From: Branchiostoma floridae
Lineage: Eukaryota; Chordata; Leptocardii; Amphioxiformes; Branchiostomatidae
NCBI RefSeq assembly: GCF_000003815.2
Contig: NC_049988.1
Location: 10,880,661-10,944,660, forward strand
Reading direction: 5' to 3'
DNA length: 64,000 nt
Position numbers and translations under genes: made by a program. The notes under the pieces are model-generated. The model saw only the letters and a list, made by a program, of their open reading frames with translations. It did no database searches and was not told where the DNA came from. This document shows, one piece after another, positions 47,946-59,900 of the stretch. The first letter of the stretch is position 1. Each line of letters starts with the position of its first letter.

Positions 47946-50900
47946 ATGTACCGTCTTGCCAGAACTGATCTCAACATCGTTGTGGAGGGTTGTCTGTGCA
48001 AGAACTGCCCTACCTTTGAAGACAGCATTGTCAAGAACTGTCGAAGTAAAGTTACGACAGGTGAGGTCGGTACGTTTTTCTATTGCTTTCACTTTTGCGT
48101 TACTTCCGGGTTGCGTGCTCTCTTTTACAACGCTATATACGGTGGCAATTTATGTTAGAACTGCTAGCCATAAAACACATACGCAATACTGTAGTTGTAA
48201 AGAAAGCATTGGCCGATTGGGATTTTATTCTTGTTCCGGTTTAGCCGTGCTACACTGCCATTTCATAGATTCAACAGTAGGCACGTACTATTATTTAGCT
48301 CCTTTGCGCTTTACATGCAAAGCACATCACGACACTGAGCTGAAACTTAGTAGTAAAAATCGTGCATTTTGAAGGTTGTATTGCTTTAATAACTTTCAGA
48401 CAACGGCATTAAGCCTTACACGCCGTACGTTGAATGTATAGTCTTTTATGTAGTCATACCGTAGTAAATGTGATAGTCATTATTGAAAGTGAAAGTGCGC
48501 AATGGGAAGCCCGTCTGTGTCTCACTATATAAAGTTCAGGGTTTTCTGTTCCTCTACTGCACCCCATTCCATTGGATTGGTCTCTGTGGCGCTCCATCTA
48601 TTAAGAAATGTGTCATGTATGTATAAATCGGCTCTCAGATTACGAGGAAGTTCGCAGGTGTGTGCAAGTAACTTGCTGTCTCATCAATTTGAGGAGCGTT
48701 TACGACTTGAATTGACGAAAGTCCTGTTTTTTGGTAGCGTAAAGACCCTTAATACACGTAACATACCACTTAATTCAAGAAAAGGCTGTTCATTTTACAT
48801 GCACAACGTATGCATTCATGGGGAATTTCCGAGCAGACCATAGATACGATACCACGTCACGTACATGTCTAAAGGTCGACCGAACCATGACCGTATAAAC
48901 ACAGCTCATTCAAGTCATACCAGCTTCTACGTGTCTCAGCTTTAAAAATATTGAAATCCACCGGTAGTGGTAATGGTAGTAATATGGAGGATTTACTCAT
49001 TAACCCTCCGTCAGAGAGGAGAGCGCAATTGCGCAAGCTACATACGTATATTCGCTATTCCACTAGAAGGCGATTGCGTTGCGATCTCACTGCGACATAG
49101 ATTGGACTTGTGTGACCCTTAATTGATTTCATAATCTGAAGATTATGCATAATGTAAAACATGACTGTAAAGACAACAAAAAAACACATATCTTTAAAAA
49201 AAAGATTTTTTTCGTGAAATTTGTTTAGCACTCTGTCAACTTATAGAACGCGGCGCAGTCATAGCGAGGTGGTATCGAGGTCCCTAGGATGCGGTGACAA
49301 CGACAAAAGAATAGGGGCTTGCGGTGGTAGAAAATATAAAGAATGTGGCTGATGAATACATAAGCGATTAGGAATGCTCTATTTCATACATTTTTGCGTG
49401 TTTTTGGTAGTTGTTTTGAAACGGGAAAAGGGGAAGTTTATCTGCTTTGGACCATGAATGGGAACCCCCTCGATCATGTGACCCTGTCTCGTGGCCTCTG
49501 AACCTGCAACACAAATACAGAAACGGGAACTTCCAAACGGGGGCGGGGGCTAGTCATAGTAAGCATGATGTAGTGTCCACAAGTATCATTACGTGCTTCG
49601 TGGCTACATTAGTCTCATGAATAAATGCTCGCTGCTATTTGAATGGGAACTTACACCTGTAGGAGGCAAATGCTGGAAACATTTACAGTAAGAAACACAT
49701 TTTTGCCATTGATGTTTGTGTAATTTCCGGTGTCGAAATGTTTGTCAATTGATAATGATAATCAGAAAAATCCTAAAGTGGTACGCAAACTATATAATAG
49801 TCTATATAATTACAATACTATTAATTGCTGATTATAATGGTAGATATAACATACTATAATATTATCAAAAATGACGCAAACAATACGCGCATTTGAAAAC
49901 GCAACATTGCGCACAATGTGTGACTTAACTTTCGACAGAAGCAAAAGTCGAAAGGGGTACAGGGATCGCCATATATGTATATTTTATTTTATTTTAAGCC
50001 TTACTTTATGCCTATGACTAATGTCTTCGACAGCCATGGACTTATGACGTTCCCTACCATTATATTGGTAGCCATAGAGGTTATTTACACATAGCTGAGC
50101 ATTTTAGTAGCTTTTTCTCAAACACCAAGGACACTGTGCACTAAGGTTAACGTGTGGAAATGACTGTCAAAAAAAAAAACAAGAACCCATTAAATTTGTT
50201 ATTCTCAAAATGTAATGCCTCGCCCATTTATATACACAATGGTTTGACGCTCCTGACTTAGTACAAAGGCCATTGACATTACGTCACTGCTATACGTGCG
50301 TTGTGATATGCTAGAGCGGAATGGAAACAGGTCTGACTAACTAACAAACACATGACACGGCTAGTTTCTATTGTGTCTGAGCCCCCACCCCCTCACACAC
50401 TCCCGTTGTTGACTGGATAAGTCATCATATTACTTTAATATCGTTGAATTTGAGCATGCTATGATAGAACCAACCACTAACTTAAACACTTTGTACCACA
50501 CATGCACGACTGGCTCAATAGTGCCTTACCAAAGCCTTGCGCGACGAACGCACGATGACTATGATGTGACCGTGCTCTAAGTGACTGGTTGACTCACAGA
50601 TCGCACACGAATGGAGACCACAATACATCTAACTTTTAATAGTATGTTGCTGGTAACACATATTACACTCTGTAATAGCGGATTCTATCTGAAACTTACT
50701 TTTCTGTTCACGAAACTTTTACAGTTCCTAGCGTAACTATTGTATTGTGCATCTTATTACCTGGATGGCTAACCTTCGTTGACACACCTTGTCATTGTTC
50801 TATTACTAGTGTGCCCTTTAGCTTTATGCTTCCTTTTCTGTATGTATACCGCGACCATCAGAGTCTTACCAGTTTTATATCTATCTGGTATTATTCCCAT

Positions 50901-53900
50901 AAAGAGGGAATTTTCATGACGTTTACGATATCTTCCTCCTCTTTTATAATACTCAATAGTAATGGTATTTGTAATCTAAAGCAACTAGCTAAAAATACTA
51001 GACTGAGTGTTATTCGTTCCAGGTTAATTGTCTGCTCCATTCCGATTCAGACTAGAAATCTAAGATTTCACCTCCGATTTTGACGAACTATATAACACAA
51101 CCGTGTCTATTTCCCTCACAACAAACTTCACTCTCAGGTACATACCATTCTGATTTATTTCATATGCCAGCGTTCACTTCCTGCCAGCTTGCTGAAAATT
51201 TGGACGAAGATCAGCTCAACCCTCACATCCTGCCAGTCTGGGAGTTACTTTCTGATGCGTACTTCTCCTAAATAACTTTATTTCTAACTTGGTTTATAGT
51301 TCCCCTCTCCCCCAAATCCTTGAAATGGTACATACCAAAGTGTAAAGTGTACGTGTAATGTTTATGATTACAGAGTGTGACGTCATCTGTGACGCCATTG
51401 CTGCGCCGACGCAGTAAGACATGGAGAACTACCGTGACGTCACAGGCATGGTTCAATTCTACTTTCTCGCAAACCACCGAAACCTGACACTCAAATCTAA
51501 CAAATAGTTGTTTTGTCATGCATGGAAAGGCAACGACATTTAAGTGCTATGCATCACGTACAAAACACAATTTTGCCGGGTCTATTGTTTTATGATTTTC
51601 GTCCATGGGTACAAATCTCAAATTAAGCAAATCAAGTGCAATATCCTGTATTTAAGTTCATAGCAACTTACTTAGAGTTATGTGATACTGATATTAGATT
51701 TCTCGTTCTTGCTGTCACTCTTAGAACGACTGTCATAGTACCACTTCCTGATCATCAATTCTGATATGAAGATCTCTAATCTATATCTTACCTGTGCTAT
51801 TTGATTAGACCCCTTTCCACAAGACGGCGATCGCTGGACGGCCGCACAGCGACTAAAGTTGGATTTGTGTAACACTTGAGTTCGAATTGTAATATAATGC
51901 CAAGATGTAAAAGTATGATTTGATATACATCAAAATAAAATCTTAAGAAATTCTTCATCGATGAAATTCGTTGAGCGATCTGTCAAATCTCTGGTCGAGT
52001 GGCTGTCGCAAACTCTTGTGGAAAGGGAGTGTAAGTGAGTACGTCGTGATTTCTATTAACAATCTATCAATTCCACAGGTGAAGGCGGAGTTGTCGTGGA
52101 CCCGCCCCCCGAGTGGCATCCCGGTCTGAAGATGGGGAATACTTCAACAAAACCGGAGGGGACCGGAAATGGCGACCAGACTACTTCCGCCCAAGATTCC
52201 GACTCCGGCACAGATTTAAACGAAGATGCTGCAAACAGTCACGGTAGGTAACATGGGGGTTTGCGATTCTTTTGAGGTAAACATTTGTGAACAACTTCCT
52301 CGGTTGAATATGCAATGTACTTTAAAAGCAAGAAAATTGCTTTTGAAAACGGTGATAAAATAGCAAAGGTAAGGGACCCGGTTTCAGCACCAAGGACATC
52401 GCCCCCGAACAAATCGCCACTTTTTATTCCGGGCGCTGCTCAGCGCTTTAGCTAAAATAACTCATAAAATTCACTCGGAATAAGTTATTGCGTCTTATTT
52501 GTATCTTTCTTCCTCTCTGTTTCGCCCTGTTTAGATGACGAAAACGCATCTGATGATACAACCAAGGCCCCACAGTCTATTTCAGAAAAGCCTGGTCAGC
52601 CTGACCAAACTGAAGACATAGAGGCAGAAAACACAGCAGTAACAGGTAACCACTGTCACTGGCATCAATATATCAAAACTGTACTGAAGTGTACACGTTG
52701 TTTACTTTGCGATAAGGTTCTGCAGTTGTCAATCTCTACTGCTAGCATACGTAACACATTCGTTCAGCTTCTATTGGTGTCGGTACCCTTTACACATTGC
52801 TGTATATTTTCCATACATGCGTTAGTTTTCTGATGCGAGTGTTATTCCTCAGCTATGCGAATATTTTGACATGAATTCTTCATATTTCTATCAGGTGTTG
52901 TGACAGAAAATGAACTTTTGTCTCCAGAAGCACCAGTAGGCCCTGAGAAAGATGGTGCCACTCCTGGCGGTACCAACACCCCAGACCCGTCCGAGACGAC
53001 TGCAGATCAACCGGAGGCAGCGACCATTGAGGTAAGCTTGGAAGAATACCATCAGCTAAGCATGCGGCGCTCTAGACTCTGAAACACCTTATTTCCTAAA
53101 CATTTCTAACGATATTTTCAGCTCTGATGTATCACTTGTTCCACAGGATGAGTTCGAGTCCTCTGAGGTTGTAGAAACTAGAGCGGATGGTACGGCTTCA
53201 GCGGATGCCACTGGTGCCGCTGCAGCTACAGTTACGGATACAACACCTGAGGCAACAGAAGCTACAGAACAACCCTCACCCGCAGTGCCATCAACAACAA
53301 CCACATCTACAACGTCTACGGAAACACTGACAGCCAGCTATTTTCAAGCAGCAGGTTTGCGGGCTTATTTATGTGACTAATGAAATGCCCCATATGTAAC
53401 ATTGCCTCCTGGCAACTGATAATAGTAACTGTCTGAATAATGACCTTTTGGTTCTGAAAAGGCAATAGCGTTACATCTTTATATGTGTTTTTGTACTTTT
53501 ACATAGAGAGACTCCAAGATGTTGTACTGGATGTAGAAAGACCGATTCTAAAAAATATTCCACTCTGTAAAGGATGCTAGTTATACTTTCCTTTCTTGAC
53601 GATGTTTTCCACAGGTATGGACCCAGGGATGTTGCAGCTGCTAAAACAGATGCACCCGGACATCTTCAACCAGATGGAGGCCTACAACAGGCTGGTGTCC
53701 CACGTCAACACGCTGGGCTTTTCGTTCCGTAGCAACGTGCCGATGGACGGTAACTGCATGTTTCACGTGGTGGCCGACCAGCTGCGGCGTACACAGGGGC
53801 CGGAGATGACTCAACAAGAACTCAGGAGCAAGGCGGTGGACTACCTGAGGGACCATCCTTTTACGGTAAGGGCTACATGATAAATAAAGTCTTATTTGAT

Positions 53901-56900
53901 AAATCAAAGGAAACTAGTTAACGTAGCGTGTGTGGTTTAGTAACCCTGCCCCACCTCCAAGAAGTCATGAGTTCTGACCCAGGCTGTGTCACTAGACATA
54001 CACGCTTCTGAAAGAGGGTTGCAGTCTTTAGTACTCTTTAGTACGGGACTTTAAGCCGTAGTCCACTGTTCATTGTGCTCGTCGAAGAGAACTTGGGGAA
54101 CTTTGCCGACACAACACACCTGTTTATTCTGTGCATAGCGTCTGTCTCGTCTGTCATCACAACCAGTGAAAGTGTAACTTAGTTGTTCACTGAGTTCAAC
54201 TAAGCGTAATTTACAATTGTTCGATATCACTCACTTTCACCATTTCCTTGCAGGAGGGAAACCAACACCTGCGCTCCTTTGTACCCGATGAGAAGTGGGA
54301 CTCCTATCTGGCTGCGATGTCACTTGACGGGGAGTGGGGTGATCACATCGCCCTCATGGCCCTGGCATCGGTACTGCAGCGGGAGATCCACGTGGTGTCG
54401 AGCACCCCTGGTGATGACTTCCTCACCAAGGTCAAACCGAACGGTGGGACGGATGCACCTGTTACCGGCCCTCCCTTACTACTCGGGCACTACGCCGAGC
54501 AACATTACGTCAGCCTCGATGGTACGTAGTCTTTGTTATCATGATTACGTTTTACTGTGTATACATTTGCTCTGTCATAATAAGTCATTTACATTTTTGT
54601 CAATTATGATTTTTGTCAATTATCATTTATTCGCATATTATTTCTTTCCAAATAAAACAAGCAAGGCCCCAGACATGAACTACTTTCGTCGAAACAGATG
54701 GCAGGCCTTACTCACATTTCTATTTTACTCTTGACAGGTCCTCAGCGCCCAATGCGCCAGCTGTCAAGGCAACTCTCAATTGAAGCACCCCCTCCAAGAG
54801 ACCAACAAGACAAGCCAGAAGGTGGGGGGAAGTACTTAAAATACCTCATCTGTTTGTTATGCCCTTCATTTGAACACACGCCAGTCAGCAAGTGTTAAAA
54901 GAGAACCTTTGAAGTGGACACGACATTGCATTCTTGATTCAGAGTTTGCATAAAGAATAATGTACTATCAATATAACTTATTTCCCATATCATTTACAGG
55001 CATGACATTCCACAGTGTGTGTGGATCAGCAGTCATGCTGTCCCCTAACAAGAGAAATGCACATCGCCTGAACGTGTCAGACGAGCAAGTCTCAACCAGC
55101 GCCCTGGTCTTCAGTGCCTCACCGATAAACGTTAACCAAGAGGTCCTGGTCGAGTTCTCCGGGTTCACTGACAAGGGAAGCGGCGCTTTGTTCTTCGGTG
55201 TCACAACGGTGGATCCCTCAACGCGAAGCCCCGCCGAGCTACCGGCATCCCTCGCCGTCGATAAACAAATCATCGAAGGCTATTGGGTCTGGCCGATCGA
55301 CCATGACCTGATGACGACTGGGGCGCTTTTCAGGTTTTCCGTCAACTGTAACGGAAACCTGGAGTGCTCAAGTAACGTCAACGGTGGCATGTCCAAGCTG
55401 CAGTTAGCGAGTATCCCTACCGACCAACCACTCTGGGCTGTCCTGGACTTACAGGGGAGAACACAGACAGTCAAGTTTGTTGATGGAGGTAAGCTGAAGC
55501 TTTACCTTGACTTTTAAGTGAATCATGCATTGTAAAACTATATGAAGGCGTAGTACCAATTCGGCACAATTGGCTCAAAGCACCATGCGGCAAGTGTGCA
55601 ACAGTTTCCTTGCAGTCCACCGTAAAAGCAAAACTACCTACAATATGGGAGAAGGCCATAAACATGTGGGATATAGCGTAAGACAATCAACCTTTTCTAC
55701 TTTTACACTACACAGAGGAAAAGAAAAAAGCCACGGTGATCTGGAAGAAAGGAGGAATACCTGACAGCCCTCCTGATATCAACGTCGTCATGGGGTTTCT
55801 ACAGGTACGTTATTCATTAAGTGACCATGCAGCATCAACCAGCGCACCGGCTTTGCTGTCACGCATATTTGTTTATCAATTTTAACGACTTTTAAAGCCT
55901 ATGCCATGCTATATTCAACTGCCCTAACACCATCTTGTTAACTTCAACACAGAATCTGTTGATGGACAAAATCCAGATTCTGAAGTCCTGCGCGGCCGTC
56001 ATCAGGGAGGAAGAAACACCGGAGCGGGCCAGGAGGGCGCTGACATACCTACGTAAACTCACCATGTAAGAACATCGTAAAGTTTCCTGTTTTCCACGAC
56101 GTTCTGTATCATCTGTATAGCAGGTGTAACACACCAGTTCCAAAGAGTTACGGTCCAAGGACGGTCCCGACGCCACTTTGAACGGATGTTGTGCAAATGT
56201 TATCAATACTTACCTGTACAAAGTTTAAAGTTAACATCGATTCCTTCACATGTTCGTTCTCACTATGGTTTTCAATTTGTTAGGAACATCATCGAGACTG
56301 GAGATGAAGAAGAGAACAGGAAGGTTTACATCATGAACAGCGAATTCAAGGAGACCATCTTGCGTGCGCACTCGGCCCAACAGTTCATGGTCGCTGCTGG
56401 ATGGTGTCAGGTAGGAAACAAAACAGTGTACAGAAACATTTTGAAATACTGAGATGGACGAGACGCTACAGACTTATAACATATATCGCAAATGACTGTT
56501 CTGTTAGATATATTCTTGCTCTATGTTCCTGTAACAACTTTATGGACCTTTTTCCTGTATCCGAACTCACACAGGTTGATGACATGATGGTCTTCACCAG
56601 AACCTGTGATGTCCTGCTGCAGCCGACAGTAGAGGCGCTGGAAGAGAGTTTGAAGTAAGAGTTTTGGGATACAATGTATTTCCATATGCTTTGGTCCTTT
56701 GAAAAAACACAATAGTATATAAAAGTAGAGCATATCCTTGCATTTTGACTGCTCATCAGTCCTACTTACTAACAAGACATATTTTCCTTTGCATTCTTGT
56801 TTCAGTGCCCTGAAGGAAGAAAGCGTTACAGAAAAAGACACGCCTCTATTCTCCCACACGCCAGACCAAGGTTAGTTAAACGATAGTGTCCATGGGATCA

Positions 56901-59900
56901 GAAGTTGTAACCAGTTGTATAGTATACTAGTAATGATAGCGACATGATTTGTAACGTTCGAGCATTAAATTCTACTGTACATGGAGACAACTTTTGATAG
57001 TTTTTCCTGGTTCTTTACAGACGAGGATGTCTACCAGGGGGCGACCGAGGAAACGCAACCACCAGAGGAAAAGGTAACCTGCTTTTAGTCTTCGTTCTTG
57101 AAATCGGATCTCAAATATCACATGGCACTTTATACTTCCTATGAAATGACGAGTAAACACGTATATTAATACACATCTTATTACACAGAACGCTCTTCAG
57201 AACCAGATTCAGATCATTTCCACATGTGCAGCCATCATCAAAGAACAAGAACGGCCGGACGTGGTCAGACAGGCCTTAACCACTATCCGAAGAATGACCA
57301 AGTAAGAGGCATCATTTGGATCTTTACATTCTGCTGCCCGTTTCATATTCAAGATTTCACTCTTAATTTCATACTCTTACATTGTTTGTCACAGTAACGT
57401 TAAAGGTGTAAATTGAAAGTAATGGAAACGTTTAGGAATAGACAACAAGAAAGGGTGGTAAATTCTATATGGCATTATACTTACCTTATCAAAGCTTCTT
57501 GATATCATTCACTAGTCTCCTCCTGATGTTTCAACAGCAACATTTTGAAGCATCCTGATGGCCAGAAGTACAGGAAAGTCCGGGTGGAGAACAAGACGTT
57601 TCAGGAGACTGTCATGAAATCAACGAATGCGCAACAATTCGTGGTTGCAGCCGGGTGGAAACAGGTAAATGGTATCAATTAAAGATGACTTCACCACCTA
57701 GAAGACGTGTTATTCTCAGCTTCTCTCTGTAGAGGGAGCATCGTCGTCTCAAAACTCCTGTTGTTGTGCTTTGGAGAAAAATAAGGATAGTATAATCGGC
57801 AACTGCTATGTGTCGTTAAACAAAACAGCAATATAACATCCTAAAGCTCCAACTTGCAATTGGTCTGAATCATATATGCCCCATTTTTATTTTTCAAAGG
57901 TTGAAGATACCATGGTCTTCAACAAATCTAACGATGAGCTGCTCAACCCGACACTACAGATCATTGATGATTTGCTGAGGTAATATCAACGATAGATACA
58001 TGATAGTTCAGTATTCAAGATTTCAAGATATAGACATGTTTACAATGTCTTTATGTCTCAGCATTACGTCCACGCTTCAAGCGGATCTTCGAGTGTTTGT
58101 ATTACTTCGTCAATAATTGGATTTGAACTCATTCAATCATTTTCGTCCTGCACAGTTCCCTACCTTGGGAGACACCTGGTGACACTGACGATCTGGGGCA
58201 TCCTTTCGTCCCACAGAGTGCAGCAGAGGCATCCTCGGAGGGATCACATAAACTGGTCAAAGGTGGGACAGATACATAACAATCTTCCTTTGAAAAGTCC
58301 ACGTAAAAATAGTATCATGTTCGTATCTACCTGCCTATGTTTTCAATGTGTTGACAGCTACAGACATAAGTATATAACGTTATATACCCTATATTGTGAC
58401 ATAAATTCTGTCGCACGCTTGAAAGCAACACCGCTACCTCATTAAACCTTTCAGGTTTGCCAACTGGCGTCAAGGTATCACGGGGTATGAGGTTCCACGT
58501 CATTCGTGGGTCCAACATAACATTGGCGCCCGACAGGAAAGCTGCACGTCGCAAGGGCGGTATCAGCAATGCCATCACCTTCAGCGATAAACCCTTCCGC
58601 GTAAATCAGCTGATAGCTGTACATATCACAGACAGGGACCCTACCGTAGAAAGCGCTGTTGTGCTGGGGGTGACAACCGTAGACCCCATAAAATGGGACA
58701 CAGAGAAACTGCCACAGTTTCTAAGTTACCTCTCAAACGATGACGGCTTCTGGAGCGAGCCAATAGGAGAGGACGTGGCCCTACCTGGAAACATCCTAAC
58801 ATTCTACGTCAGCAGTAGCGGCTCCCTGAAGTGCTCAGTGTACGCTGAAGGAGAGGACCGGACCGTGGAAGAGATTGACATCGTCTGCAACATCCCAACT
58901 GGCAAGCCCATGTGGGCGGTACTGGACTTGTTCGGGTCGACCACTGCAATCAGCTTTGTTGACATAGGCAAGTTCAGTTTGCTTGCTACCCAAAACCTCT
59001 TTCGGACTTAAACTCCCCGAGAGCTAACTTTAGATCGGTGGGCTGACTGCCTTGGGCCCCCGAAAAATTGGCTAGCTGCCCGATCCTGTCTGGCACCCAG
59101 GGTATTTGCTTGTCACCCATTGCGCGCGATAGCAAAACAACTTCTGTTGTACCTTAAAAATATCAGAGATCTGTCTGTCATTAAATTTCGACTATTTTCT
59201 ATTTCCACAGAAGAGAAACAAGACTCAGATGAAGAGGTGCCCTTCCTGACAGAGAACGATCGCAGCTATGTGGCCAGTCTGTTGTCTAACATTGCGGAAA
59301 ACATTCCGTAAGACAATTTTCATTCATGCCTATTTTCCATGTGACAGTTTTCATTAACAGTATTTATTGATGTAGCATTAAGGCAAATTTCGTAGAAACA
59401 CTAGCTGTCTTATTGTGATGAATTCTCAGGTTATAGATGTTCCTCTGTGTAACTCTCAATTTCAATGGAACATTTCACACTCTCCTCAGCTCAACTGAAA
59501 TGTCTCTTTGTATCCGCAGCTCTACAAGTGACAAAGAAGGGGAAAGCCAGAAGGTATCGTTTTATTGTCCATTGTTTTTTAAACCATATGTGATATCTAA
59601 CAGGCTTGGTGACTGTTGTATTGGGTTGATTTGCGGATGCAGAGTTTTGATATCCAGTTTTGAGTGAGAGTTATTGTTATGGTATTTGGGTCAGTCTTTG
59701 TATGATAATCTGCTGCTTGTTTTTCGCTCTTTGTACAATGTAGGCTGACGACGCTAGCGGGGAGAGCGCATCCACCAGTGCCAGTGAACCTGCTGGTGGG
59801 TTATGTGTCCTTTCTAAATTTTATATTTACAGTCTTCACCATGCCTGTTCTGAAGAGGACCTCAGATATCACATGAATGCTTCTCCCTTGACAGCATAAT

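Larger units (their letters stand above)
48061..52078 (+). other. First intron of the OTU/NHR/PUB gene, with regulatory-looking patches
   Basis: No coding exon is supported. It contains an interferon-response-like motif plus TATA box (48485-48533), a GC box GGGGGCGGGGGC (49539-49550), two perfect TGACGTCA sites (51378-51385, 51435-51442) and a MITE ending 52 bp before the next exon (51811-52027). A diverged relative of that MITE lies near 49049-49290. Confidence 0.5.

Noticed and set aside
48502-48843. A 113-codon plus-strand open frame starting MGSPSVS
   Set aside because: Its ATG lies upstream of the TATA box, it has no domain signal, and the conserved chain joins 48060 directly to 52079.
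53089-53304. Minus-strand Val/Ala/Ser-rich open frame
   Set aside because: It is the reverse of the Thr/Ala-rich coding exon 53147-53354 of the OTU/NHR/PUB gene.
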